Part shown: piece by piece, positions 1 through 8,350 of the stretch
How positions within the stretch are numbered: position 1 is the stretch's first letter
Layout: every line of letters begins with the position of its first letter
Source of the DNA: Kineosporiaceae bacterium
GTDB taxonomy: Bacteria > Actinomycetota > Actinomycetes > Actinomycetales > Kineosporiaceae
Reading direction: 5' to 3'
Length of the DNA: 64,000 nucleotides
Assembly: GCA_016713225.1 (NCBI GenBank)
Contig: JADJPO010000001.1
Location: 744,001 to 808,000, forward strand
Position numbers and translations under genes: made by a program
Notes under the pieces: model-generated
What the model was told of the DNA's origin: nothing
The model's input: the letters and a program-made list of their open reading frames with translations, nothing else
The model's database searches: none

Positions 1-57
1 GATCTCGGCTTGTGACCGGCCGGCCCGAAGCCGGTTCCGCGCGTGAGGCACGGCGGG

Positions 58-948
58 TCAGTCCTGGGGCTGGGGGAGCACCTCGTCGGCCGGTCCGCCG
101 ACCGCCGGTGAGGGCTCGGGGCCGACCGGCTTCAGCTCGAACGGCACGCTGAGGCTGACGTCGTCCGACCCGGACCAGCCCGGGTACACGTACTCGACGC
201 GCACGTGGTAGCCGCCCGAGGTCATCAGGTATCCGGGCACGCTGCCGAAGGTGCCGGTGCCGCTGCGCAGCACGTGGCCGGCCTTGGTGACCGTCCAGTG
301 CAGTCGTGTCCCGGGAAGGTACGCGCCGGTGACCGGGTGTTTCGCCGTGGCCTTGATCGTCAGGGGAATCCCGGCCGTGTGCTTGCCGCCCGCGGGCGAG
401 AGCACGTGGACCTGGGCGATCAGGGGGACGTCCCCATCGGTGTCGCCGTCATCGCCCTCGGTGCCATCGCCCGGTAGCCCATCCGGGTCGTCGCCGGGCG
501 AGCCCTGCCCGGACGAGCCCTGACCCGCCGAGCCCTTGCCGGACGAGCCCTTGCCGGACGTGCCCGGGTCGGACGAGCCACCCGCGACGGCGAGGCCGGC
601 GCCCGATGCTCCGCTCGAGACGCCGGTGCCGCGGGAATCGGCGGCCACCGGCGTGCCCGCCCCCGGGGAGGCGGGGGCCGAGGCCGAGCCGACCGGTCCG
701 GACGCCGCGACGGGTCCGCGCTCGCCCGGGCGCAACAGATAGGCGATCGAGCCTGCGGCGATCCCGAGCAGGACGGCGATGACCACCACCAGCGCGATGC
801 GGTGCTGGTGAGGGCTCGGCGCCGGGTCGACCCCGAAGGGATCGACCACCACGGCGGGGTAGCGCTGAGCCGGCATGCCGGCCGCCTGTGGCGCCGGTGA
901 CGGGCCGTCGAGCTCGGCGCGGGTATCGAAGATCATCTGGTGGTTCAC
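58..948 (-). CDS. Membrane-anchored protein with Ser/Gly-rich linker and extracytoplasmic Ig-like domain
   Basis: Unrecognised protein of 296 aa. A cytoplasmic N-terminus of about 48 residues is followed by one membrane segment (HRIALVVVIAVLLGIAAGSI), a long Ser/Gly/Asp-rich spacer with GSSGKGS-type repeats, and a beta-rich C-terminal domain of about 110 residues resembling an Ig/PKD fold, predicted outside the cell. The GTG start is chosen because GGGAGG lies 6 nt upstream; the longer open frame upstream is a shadow of the sigma gene. It diverges from the sigma-factor gene at 1201. A 73-aa protein at 2907-3128 has a similar membrane segment in the same position beside the second sigma gene, which suggests a duplicated pair. 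A role as partner or sensor of the sigma factor is inference. Confidence 0.7.
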   Translation of the reverse strand: MNHQMIFDTRAELDGPSPAPQAAGMPAQRYPAVVVDPFGVDPAPSPHQHRIALVVVIAVLLGIAAGSIAYLLRPGERGPVAASGPVGSASAPASPGAGTPVAADSRGTGVSSGASGAGLAVAGGSSDPGTSGKGSSGKGSAGQGSSGQGSPGDDPDGLPGDGTEGDDGDTDGDVPLIAQVHVLSPAGGKHTAGIPLTIKATAKHPVTGAYLPGTRLHWTVTKAGHVLRSGTGTFGSVPGYLMTSGGYHVRVEYVYPGWSGSDDVSLSVPFELKPVGPEPSPAVGGPADEVLPQPQD

Positions 949-1200
949 GGCTGCCTCCCGAGGTGTCCGACCCGCTGGCGTGGGCCGTCGTCGTGGCCCG
1001 CACGGTGCGAGCTCTCGGCACCACGACGGGGCAGCCCGGGTGGCCCAACACCCCAGGACGACAATTTCTGCGGAAATTTCCGGCGAGATGTCGAGGGGTC
1101 CGGGTACGAGGCCACAGAAAGCCGGCTCCTGGGGTGTCAGACTCGTCCGCGCGGGTCGTCGTGTTGCCATGAGGTCGCCACACGCACCGGGAGGTCGGGG
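949..1200. promoter_or_regulatory. Divergent control region of the membrane protein and first sigma gene
   Basis: The 252-bp gap holds a perfect 12-bp palindrome CGGAAATTTCCG (1071-1082). An 11-bp inverted repeat, ACACCCCAGGA (1048-1058) and TCCTGGGGTGT (1127-1137), encloses it. A TGTCAGACTC element (1135-1144) recurs upstream of the second sigma gene (3343-3352). These are candidate operator or promoter elements; no confident -35/-10 pair was assigned. Confidence 0.4.
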
Positions 1201-2979
1201 ATGGATTCCGGCGAGCGCACCGAGGCGGAACTCGCCCTGGCCTGGCAGGCCGGTGAGGCGGGCGCCTTCGATGCGGTCTACCGTGCCTTCGCCGCCCGGT
1301 TGTTCGGCACCGCCGTCGCCCTGGTGGGGGATCGCCACGCCGCCGGCGACGTCGTCCACGACACCTTTCTGCGCGCCGCCACGCGCATCGGCACATTGCG
1401 TGATCCGGCTCGGCTGCGCGCCTGGCTGTTCGCGATCCTGCGCAACGAGGCCACCTCGTGGCACCGGTCGCGCTCCCGCACCGGTGGTGGGCTGGACGAC
1501 GGGCCGGCCCCGGTGAGCGAGTGGCTCGCGGACGACGCCCCGGCGGCCGACGTCCAGGCCTCGCGCCGCGAGCTGGCAGATCTGGTGTGGACCGCCGCGG
1601 ACGGGCTGCAACCGCGCGATCGCGAAGTGCTCGAACTCCACCTGCGCGGTGGTCTGGAGGCGGCCGACCTGGCCCAGGTGATGGGGGTGACCCCGGGGCA
1701 TGCCGCCGTCCTGCTGTCGCGGATGCGGGACCGGCTGGAACGCTGCCTGGGCGCCGTGCTGATCGCCCGGTCGGGACGCCAGGACTGTGCCGCTCTCGAC
1801 CAGCTGCTCGACGGCTGGGACGGCCGGTTCTCCCTCGCGGTTCGCGGCACCGTGGTGCGTCACGTCGAGGGTTGCCCGATCTGTGGACGACGGCGGGCCG
1901 GGCTGGTCTCGCTGCAGCACCTCGCGCCGGTGATCGTGCCGCCGGTGGTGCTGGTGCCCGAGGATCTGCACGCCCGGCTGGTCGCGGACCTGTCGCAGCT
2001 CGGCGGGCCGGGCGGGGCGGCGTCCGGTGCTGCGGCACCTGGTGCACCGGGCCAGTTGCCGTCCGGGGGCTGGGCCTGGCGGGACGACGGGTTCCCGTGG
2101 CCCGCGGTCGATCCCGACCTCGAGTCCGCGGTGTCGGACGGGGCCGTCGGCGCGGTGTCCCCGAGTCTGCTCTTCGACCGTGACCCGCACCGGGTCGGTG
2201 AACCGGCCACGCGCCGCCGTTCCGCGCTGGTCGTGGCGGCCGCTGTCGTGCTGCTGCTCGCCGCGGTGGGGGTCGTCGTCCGACGCGCGGGGGAGCGCAC
2301 CGAGGTGGCGCTGGCCGATGCGCTCCCGCCGGGGGCATCGGCCTCGGCGCTCGCCTTCCCGGGGGCCACCGAGTCGACCGCAGCGTCGGCCGCACCGTCC
2401 TCCGATGTCTCGGCAGGGTCGTCCGCCGGTGCGCCGACGGGAGCCGGCGCTCCGCGCGCCGGCACCACACCGCCCGCGCCGTCGACGCCGCAGCCGACCT
2501 CCTCGACACCTCGGGGGTCCGCCACACCGTCCGCGTCCGGGTCCTCTCCGTCGATCGTGGTCACCCCATCGCCGCCCACGCCGTCCCGGTCGGGGAGCGT
2601 TCCGGCGACCCCGACGCCGTCGCCGGACCCGTCCCCGTCTCAGGTGCGCCCCTCACCCTCGGCCACTCCGCTGCAGATCCTGCGGGTGAGCGCCGGCCCC
2701 GCCACGGTGCTGCAGTCGGGGTGTACCCCCTCCACCGCCACGGTGTCGGTGGTGGTCCGGGGCGTCGCTCCGTTCACCGGCACGGTCCGCTGGCAGGCGG
2801 CCAAGGGTCAGTACGTGACGACGTCGCTGACCCCCACCGGCACCGGGCTGTCCGGCCGGGTCGGCCCGTTCGGCGTGACCGGCACGATGACGCTGAGCGT
2901 CGCGCTTCAGGACGCCCAGGGGCGCAGCGCAACGGCGGCCCCGTCGGTCACCGTCGCCGCCTGCCGAGTGATCGGGTGA
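1201..2979 (+). CDS. Transmembrane ECF-type sigma factor fused to zinc-finger anti-sigma-like and extracytoplasmic domains
   Basis: Protein of 592 aa. Residues about 5-85 are sigma-70 region 2 (LALAWQAGEAGAFDAVY and the following helices) and about 120-190 are region 4 (RDREVLELHLRGGLEAADLA). An HxxxCxxC motif like the ZAS zinc anti-sigma signature lies at H221/C225/C228. One membrane segment follows at about 341-361, then a Pro/Ser/Thr-rich stalk, then a beta-rich domain bracketed by C508 and C588 that may form a disulfide outside. Normal ECF factors are about 200 aa. C-terminally extended ECF groups with zinc-finger and membrane parts are known in Actinobacteria; the role of this one is not. 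ATG start chosen for GGGAGG at a good distance. Probably a membrane-tethered sigma factor released or exposed on a signal (inference). Confidence 0.85.
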   Translation: MDSGERTEAELALAWQAGEAGAFDAVYRAFAARLFGTAVALVGDRHAAGDVVHDTFLRAATRIGTLRDPARLRAWLFAILRNEATSWHRSRSRTGGGLDDGPAPVSEWLADDAPAADVQASRRELADLVWTAADGLQPRDREVLELHLRGGLEAADLAQVMGVTPGHAAVLLSRMRDRLERCLGAVLIARSGRQDCAALDQLLDGWDGRFSLAVRGTVVRHVEGCPICGRRRAGLVSLQHLAPVIVPPVVLVPEDLHARLVADLSQLGGPGGAASGAAAPGAPGQLPSGGWAWRDDGFPWPAVDPDLESAVSDGAVGAVSPSLLFDRDPHRVGEPATRRRSALVVAAAVVLLLAAVGVVVRRAGERTEVALADALPPGASASALAFPGATESTAASAAPSSDVSAGSSAGAPTGAGAPRAGTTPPAPSTPQPTSSTPRGSATPSASGSSPSIVVTPSPPTPSRSGSVPATPTPSPDPSPSQVRPSPSATPLQILRVSAGPATVLQSGCTPSTATVSVVVRGVAPFTGTVRWQAAKGQYVTTSLTPTGTGLSGRVGPFGVTGTMTLSVALQDAQGRSATAAPSVTVAACRVIG

Positions 2980-3128
2980 GCCGCGGCCTCGGCGATGATC
3001 ATCGGTCGGTGAGTTCCGCTCGACCGGAACACGACGACCAGCGATCCCGACGCGACGCCCAGGAGCAGGGTGTTCACCAGGGTCAACACGATCGCCTGGG
3101 GTGCGGCCAGATACGGGCGACGGTTCAT
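2907..3128 (-). CDS. Small single-pass membrane protein, probable truncated copy of the 58-948 protein
   Basis: A 73-aa reading frame with GGAGG 5 nt before its ATG. It has a short basic start (MNRRPYL), one hydrophobic segment (IVLTLVNTLLLGVASGSLVV) and a short tail. The segment and the following Arg-Ser-Ser-Gly resemble the membrane segment of the 296-aa protein (VLLGIAAGSI...LLRPG). It sits in the same divergent position relative to the second sigma gene, but the linker and Ig-like domain are missing. Its last 73 bp overlap the end of the first sigma gene on the other strand, which lowers confidence that the tail is under selection. Function unknown. Confidence 0.5.
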   Translation of the reverse strand: MNRRPYLAAPQAIVLTLVNTLLLGVASGSLVVVFRSSGTHRPMIIAEAAAHPITRQAATVTDGAAVALRPWAS

Positions 3129-3401
3129 GGTGCCTCCAGGGTTCGACTGATTCTCGGGCGCCCGGATCGGGGCACTCGTGATCAAGACGTCGATGCCCGT
3201 GGCGGGACTACACCCCAGCACCTCGGGTGAACGGAGGAGATTGCCGTTCGGTCGGCCGGGCGAGGGGTGGGCTGATGCCCGACAACAACCGAAGGGCCTG
3301 GGCTGCAACGAATCTCCGGTTTCGATGATCGACACCGGCCAGTGTCAGACTCACGCCCGTCGGGGCGTGTCGGACGCCTGGTCGTGGCTACTGGAGGTCG
3401 G

Positions 3402-5468
3402 ATGCGTCCTGCCGGAGGAGTGCACCCCGACGAGCATCCGCCCACCGCCGCACTCTCGGTGCCGCCCGACGGGAGTGATGCCGACCTCGCACTGGCCTGG
3501 CAACGCGGCGGAGCGCCGGCCTTCGATGCGGTGTACCGCCGCTTCGCCCCGGCCCTGTTCGGCACCGCCCTGGTGCTGGTCGACGACCGCAGCAGCGCGG
3601 GCGACGTCGTCCACGAGACCTTCGTGCGCGCCGCGACCCGCATCGGCACGCTGCGCGAACCGGCCCGGCTGCGGGCCTGGTTGTTCGCCATCCTGCGCAA
3701 CGAGGTGGCGTCGTGGCGCCGGGCGGGGGCGCGCGTGGCGATCAGCCTGGACCAGGGCGCCAGCCCGGTGAGCGAATGGCTCGAGGACGACGCGCCCGCG
3801 GCCGATGTCGAGGCCTCGCGCAGCGAGCTGCGTGAGCTGGTCTGGACCGCTGCCGACGGGTTGCAGCCGCGGGATCGTGAGGTGCTCGAGTTGCACCTGC
3901 GGGGCGGGTTGGAGGCGAGCGACCTGGCCACCGTGATGGGGGTGACCCCGGGGCACGCCGCGGTGATGCTCACCCGGATGCGTGATCGGCTGGAGCGGTG
4001 TCTGGGCGCCGTGATGATCGCGCGCTCGGGCCGGCCGGACTGCCCCGGTCTCGACCAGCTGCTGGACGGCTGGGACGGCCGGTTCTCGCTGGCCGTGCGG
4101 GGCCGGGTGGTGCGGCACATCGAGAGCTGCCCGGTGTGCGTGCGGCGCCGCGAGGGGCTGGTCTCACTCGACCGGCTGGCGCCGGCGCTGCTGCCGCCCG
4201 CGGTGGTGCTGCCCGAAGAGCTGCACGTGCGCCTGGTGAGTGCGCTGACCCAGCTGTCGACGCAGCCGGCTGCCGCAGCCGTGGGGGCGGCGTCCGCGGC
4301 GGTGGGGCAGCTGCCCGGCCAGCGGCGTGACGAGGCATGGCAGGACGACGGATTCCCGCGGGTGCCGCTCGATGGCGGGACCGGACCGGTCGTCGGGTCA
4401 GGTCATGTCGCGGCTTCGGTGGCCCCCGGCGTGGAGCCGGTCGTCGCCCCGGTGGTCGCCCCGGACGACGAGCAGGAGCGCGAGCAGGATCGGGCTGCGG
4501 GTGTCGTGCTGGGCCGGGATCTGGCGGTCGACCTGGACCTCGACCCCGGGGACGACCCCTGGCCCGGTGAGGATCGCGAGTCGGCGGATCGGCGTCGCCG
4601 GCGACGGATGGGGTTGGTCGGCATCGGGTCCGTCACGGCCCTCGCGATGGGCGGTTGGTGGACCGTCGATGATGTGATCTCCGGGCGGGGCGGTGTCGTG
4701 GTGCGTCCCACCAGCCCGCCGATGGCCTTCCCCGGGGACCTGTCCTCGCCCGACGGTTCGCCGTCGGGAGGTGGCGGGACCGGTTCCGCGCCCGGATCCC
4801 TGCCCGGATCTCCCGGATCCCTGCCCGGATCTCTGCCCGGATCTCTGCCGACGCCCACCCTGGTGCCCTCGCCGAGGTCATCCCCGGTGCCGGGGGTGAG
4901 CCCCGGCCCGGACACAGCGGCCGACGGCGCCGTTCCCGGAGGGTCCCCGGCGACCTCCCCCGCGGTGCCGACGTCCGGCTCGGCCACACCCACCGGACCG
5001 GCCACGGCCTCGCCGTCCTCGGGTGGGCCGTCGTCCGGCAACCCCACCGTGCCGCCGAGCGAGACGCCGCCGACCGCCCTGCCGTCGCCCCCCGCACCCT
5101 CGCCGCCCGCGCCGCGGCCCCCCACGCCGACGCCCAGCCCGTCGCCTGCCCCGAGCCCGCAGATCGTGGCCGTGACCGTGAGTCCTGCGCAGGTGATGTT
5201 CCTCGGGTGTACCCCCGATACGGCCGGCGTCACGGTGACGTTCACGTCGCCCCTGCCGGTCAGCGGCACGGTGTCGTGGACGCCGGGCGAGGCGGGCGCC
5301 GTGACCGCGCCGCTGCAGCCGGCCGGGGCGGGCGTGCTGTCCGGTCAGGTGGGGCCGTTCACCGGCCTGGGGTCGCGAACCCTGACCGTGACGGTCACCG
5401 ACACGGCGGGCACCAGTGACGTCGGCACGACCACCCTGACGGTCCAGAATTGTCTGGTGATCAGCTGA
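3402..5468 (+). CDS. Second transmembrane ECF-type sigma factor, tandem paralogue of 1201-2979
   Basis: Protein of 688 aa with the same architecture as its neighbour: sigma region 2 (about residues 25-105), region 4 (RDREVLELHLRGGLEASDLA, about 145-210), zinc motif H239/C243/C246, one weaker hydrophobic segment at about 403-422, a long Pro/Ser/Gly/Thr-rich stalk, and an outside domain bracketed by C603 and C684. The cytoplasmic half is near-identical to the first copy over long stretches (QPRDREVLELHLRGG, GWDGRFSLAVRG), while linker and sensor have diverged. ATG 3402 is preferred over the frame opening at 3342 because GGAGG precedes it. It adds about 20 residues before the conserved LALAW start. 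Target promoters are unknown. Confidence 0.85.
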   Translation: MRPAGGVHPDEHPPTAALSVPPDGSDADLALAWQRGGAPAFDAVYRRFAPALFGTALVLVDDRSSAGDVVHETFVRAATRIGTLREPARLRAWLFAILRNEVASWRRAGARVAISLDQGASPVSEWLEDDAPAADVEASRSELRELVWTAADGLQPRDREVLELHLRGGLEASDLATVMGVTPGHAAVMLTRMRDRLERCLGAVMIARSGRPDCPGLDQLLDGWDGRFSLAVRGRVVRHIESCPVCVRRREGLVSLDRLAPALLPPAVVLPEELHVRLVSALTQLSTQPAAAAVGAASAAVGQLPGQRRDEAWQDDGFPRVPLDGGTGPVVGSGHVAASVAPGVEPVVAPVVAPDDEQEREQDRAAGVVLGRDLAVDLDLDPGDDPWPGEDRESADRRRRRRMGLVGIGSVTALAMGGWWTVDDVISGRGGVVVRPTSPPMAFPGDLSSPDGSPSGGGGTGSAPGSLPGSPGSLPGSLPGSLPTPTLVPSPRSSPVPGVSPGPDTAADGAVPGGSPATSPAVPTSGSATPTGPATASPSSGGPSSGNPTVPPSETPPTALPSPPAPSPPAPRPPTPTPSPSPAPSPQIVAVTVSPAQVMFLGCTPDTAGVTVTFTSPLPVSGTVSWTPGEAGAVTAPLQPAGAGVLSGQVGPFTGLGSRTLTVTVTDTAGTSDVGTTTLTVQNCLVIS
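4791..4849 (+). repeat. Tandem CCCGGATCYCTG repeat in the stalk of the second sigma factor
   Basis: About five imperfect copies of a 12-bp unit (CCCGGATCCCTG or CCCGGATCTCTG) encode Pro-Gly-Ser-Leu repeats in the outside stalk. The first sigma paralogue has no such repeat, so the stalk length may vary between strains. Confidence 0.8.
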
Positions 5469-5514
5469 CCAGAACCCTGCTACGTCGCAGGAGGGTCGCG
5501 TACGCTTCCGCGCC

Positions 5515-6948
5515 ATGACCAGTCGCGCCGTGCCCCCAACCCGTCCCACGCCCGTCGCCGACGTCGATGGTGCCAAGCGCACCTACGAGCTCGACCGGGC
5601 GCACGTGTTCCACTCCTGGTCCGCCCAGGCGACGCTCAACCCCCTGGTGGTCGCGGGGGCGCAGGGGTCGTGGGTCTGGGACGGGGATGCCACCACCTAC
5701 CTGGACTTCTCGAGCCAGCTGGTCTACACCAACATCGGGTTCGGCCACCCGAAGGTGGTCTCGGCGATCCAGGAGCAGGCCGCGTTGCTGGCCACCGTCG
5801 CCCCGCAGCACGCCAACGCCGCGCGCTCGGAGGCCGCCCGGTTGATCGTCGAGCGGGCGCAGCAGATCGGTGGCGTCTCGGCCGGTGACGGCGACGACTT
5901 CACCCATGTCTTCTTCACCAACGGCGGCGCCGACGCGATCGAGAACGCCGTCCGGATGGCGCGGCTGCACACCGGCCGCCGCAAGGTGCTCGCCCGGTAC
6001 CGCAGCTATCACGGCAACACCACCACGGCGATCAACCTCACCGGTGACCCGCGGCGGTGGCCGAACGACTACGGCGCCGAGGGCGTCGTCCACGTTCAGG
6101 GGCCGTTCCTGTACCGCTCGTCCTTCCACGCGACCACCGAGGAGGAGGAGTGTGCGCGGGCGCTGGCCCATCTCGAGCAGACCATCGTGCTCGAGGGCGC
6201 CTCGACGATCGCCGCCATCGTGCTGGAGTCGATTCCGGGCACCGCAGGCATCATGATCCCGCCGGCCGGGTACCTGGCCGGGGTGCGTGAGCTGTGCGAC
6301 AAGTACCAGATCCTGTGGATCGCCGACGAGGTGATGAGCGGCTTCGGCCGGGCCGGGCGCTGGTTCGCCTGTGAGCTGGCCGGGGACGGCGTGCGCCCCG
6401 ATCTGATCACCTTCGCCAAGGGCGTGAACTCGGGGTACGTGCCGCTGGGCGGCGTGATCGTGTCGAGCGCGATCTACGACACGTTCGCCACCCGGGCGTT
6501 CCCCGGTGGGCTGACCTACTCGGGGCACCCGTTGGCCTGCGCCGCGGCCGTGGCGACCATCAACGCCATGACCGAGGAGGGGATCGTCGAGAACGCCGAC
6601 CGGCTCGGCCGTGAGGTCTTCGGCCCGGAGCTGGCCGCCATGGCGCAGCGCAGCCCGATCATCGGCGAGGTGCGCGGTGCCGGGGCGTTCTGGGCGCTGG
6701 AGCTGGTGCGCGACAAGGAGACCCGCGAACCGCTGGTGCCGTTCAACGCTGCCGGGGACGCCAACGCGCCGATGCTCAAGCTGGGGGCGGCGTGCCGCCA
6801 GCGCGGTCTGATGCCGTTCGTCAACGGCAGCCGGACCCACGTCGTCCCGGCCCTGAACATCACCGACGACGAGGCCCGCTACGGCCTGGCCCTGCTCGAA
6901 GAGGCGCTGGACGACGTCGCGCGCCTCGTCATCGACCAGGACTCCTGA
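5515..6948 (+). CDS. Class III PLP-dependent aminotransferase
   Basis: Protein of 477 aa, full length for omega-amino-acid:pyruvate / taurine:pyruvate-type aminotransferases. It shows the FTNGGADAIENA cofactor-phosphate loop, the YRSYHGNT segment, ADEVMSGFGRAG with PLP-ring Asp D271, the Schiff-base lysine K302 in FAKGVNSGY, and FPGGLTYSGHPLACAAA. The amino donor cannot be read from sequence; an omega-amino acid with pyruvate as acceptor is likely. The ATG start has a GGAGGG about 18 nt upstream, too far to be decisive, and the gene begins 46 bp after the sigma gene. The next gene is convergent. Confidence 0.9.
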   Translation: MTSRAVPPTRPTPVADVDGAKRTYELDRAHVFHSWSAQATLNPLVVAGAQGSWVWDGDATTYLDFSSQLVYTNIGFGHPKVVSAIQEQAALLATVAPQHANAARSEAARLIVERAQQIGGVSAGDGDDFTHVFFTNGGADAIENAVRMARLHTGRRKVLARYRSYHGNTTTAINLTGDPRRWPNDYGAEGVVHVQGPFLYRSSFHATTEEEECARALAHLEQTIVLEGASTIAAIVLESIPGTAGIMIPPAGYLAGVRELCDKYQILWIADEVMSGFGRAGRWFACELAGDGVRPDLITFAKGVNSGYVPLGGVIVSSAIYDTFATRAFPGGLTYSGHPLACAAAVATINAMTEEGIVENADRLGREVFGPELAAMAQRSPIIGEVRGAGAFWALELVRDKETREPLVPFNAAGDANAPMLKLGAACRQRGLMPFVNGSRTHVVPALNITDDEARYGLALLEEALDDVARLVIDQDS

Positions 6949-6950
6949 CC

Positions 6951-7424
6951 ACCCCACCAAACCGGCTCATGCTCCGCAGGTGACGCTCGATGCTCCGCTG
7001 AGGCCGCACACAAGGCCTCCCTGCGGGTATCAGGCCGTCACCCGCGGAGCATGAGCAGGTTTTGGTCAGAGGGTTGGCCGGCAGGACCGGGCTCGGTGGG
7101 ACCGTCAGCGCTCGGCCGGCTCGCGTCGTCCGGGGTCGGGCACCGATCAGTGAGCGCATCGACGTCTGCACCACCCGCTCCACGGGTGCCCCGAGACGCC
7201 GACCGACCCCGTGTCGTGGCACGCGACGTCCGATCATGATCGTGACGACGTGGTCCGTCGTGCAGGCCGAAGCGTCACGATCATGATGTTCGCCCTCCGT
7301 GACCCTCACCCGACCTGCTCATACTCCGCGGGTGACGCGGATGGGCTCCCTGGGAGGGTCCAAACGCGTCACCTGCGGAGCATGGCGAGTCACCTGCGGA
7401 GCATGAGCGGGTTTGTTGGTGGGG
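6951..7424. repeat. Intergenic block of inverted repeat units (GCTCATGCTCCGCAGGTGACGC family)
   Basis: The 478-bp gap between two convergent genes holds five copies of a unit of about 25 bp: forward at 6960-6986 and 7312-7338, reverse at 7037-7066, 7366-7384 and 7388-7412. The outer copies extend into matching flanks (CCCACCAAACCGG and the complement of GGGTTTGTTGGTGGGG). A 15-bp perfect inverted repeat ATCATGATCGTGACG (7233-7247, partner 7273-7287) sits in the middle. No convincing gene is present. The block resembles a REP/BIME or MITE-like cluster and may also end transcription from both sides. Confidence 0.75.
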
Positions 7425-7426
7425 TG

Positions 7427-8221
7427 TCAGGGGGTGTGGCGGTCGGCGTTGGCGTGGATGGCGTCGCGGACGTACTGGGCCAGGCCTTCGTGGACGTCCT
7501 CGTAGGTCTTCGTGAACCTCGGGTCGGCCAGGTACATGTCGGCCAGGCCGCGGTGCATGTCGTAGCCGAGGTCGTAGAACCGGTCGTGGATCTGGCGCCG
7601 GTGGGCCTCGGCGGCGTCCATGGCCTCGACCGACGTCGCGGGCAGGCCCGCCTCCAGGGCGGCGACGAAGGCGACGTTGACCGCCTCGGCCTCGGCCTTG
7701 ACCGCCTCCCAGTCGGCGCGGGTGTAGCGCGAGGTGCGCGACCGGGACTGCTTCCAGGCGTCGGTCTCGCCCCAGCGCTGCTCGGCCTCGGCGGCGTAGT
7801 CCTCGCCGTAGCCGTCGCCGAACAACTCCTTCAGCTCGGCGGCACTCAACGGTTGGTCGGTCATGGTCGTCTCCAGGGCGTGATCGAGGGCGGTGATCAG
7901 GGCGTGCAGGTCATCCAGCCGGGACGAGACCACCTCGCGCTGACGGCGCAGGTGGCTCGCGACGCCGTCCGGGTCGGCGTCCAGCAGGTCGGCGATCTGC
8001 TCCAGCGAGAAGCCCAGCCGGCGGTAGGTCACGATGTGGGCCAGCCGAGTGAGATCCCTTGCGGTGTAGAGCCGATAACCGGACGACGTCCGCTCACTCG
8101 GGCGCAGCAACCCCACCTCGTCGTAGTGGTGCAGGGTGCGTACCGTGATGCCGAATCGGCTGCTCACCCGGCCGACCGACATCGGCTCGGCGGCTGCGTG
8201 CGTCGTGTCCATGGCCCCCAC
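7427..8221 (-). CDS. MerR-family regulator with TipAS-like antibiotic/effector-binding domain
   Basis: Protein of 264 aa. The N-terminal 75 residues are a MerR winged helix (MSVGRVSSRFGITVRTLHHYDEVGLL, then GYRLYTARDL), followed by a coiled dimer helix. The C-terminal 130 residues match the TipAS-type helical domain (QRWGETDAWKQS, then DMHRGLADMYLADPRF), which in Streptomyces TipAL binds thiopeptides. GTG start chosen because GTGAGG lies 7 nt upstream; an ATG three codons in is possible. Such proteins usually activate their own promoter and drug-response genes; no target gene lies next door. Confidence 0.9.
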   Translation of the reverse strand: MGAMDTTHAAAEPMSVGRVSSRFGITVRTLHHYDEVGLLRPSERTSSGYRLYTARDLTRLAHIVTYRRLGFSLEQIADLLDADPDGVASHLRRQREVVSSRLDDLHALITALDHALETTMTDQPLSAAELKELFGDGYGEDYAAEAEQRWGETDAWKQSRSRTSRYTRADWEAVKAEAEAVNVAFVAALEAGLPATSVEAMDAAEAHRRQIHDRFYDLGYDMHRGLADMYLADPRFTKTYEDVHEGLAQYVRDAIHANADRHTP

Positions 8222-8350
8222 TGTGTGGCCTCACGCCGGGGGAGGGTCAAGCCGGTTCGCCGACGGCTCGCAGATCACATCGAGTCGAGCCGATCTGCCC
8301 AGGCCACGGCGCCGGAATCGACCTACAGTGCTCAGTAGGAGGTGTTCTCG

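Noticed and set aside
449..2527. A long minus-strand frame of 692 codons over the sigma gene.
   Set aside because: Arg/Pro-rich shadow of the real genes on both strands, typical of high-GC DNA.
3130..3160. GGGTTCGACTGATTCTCG resembling a tRNA T-arm.
   Set aside because: No acceptor stem, anticodon arm or CCA context could be folded around it.
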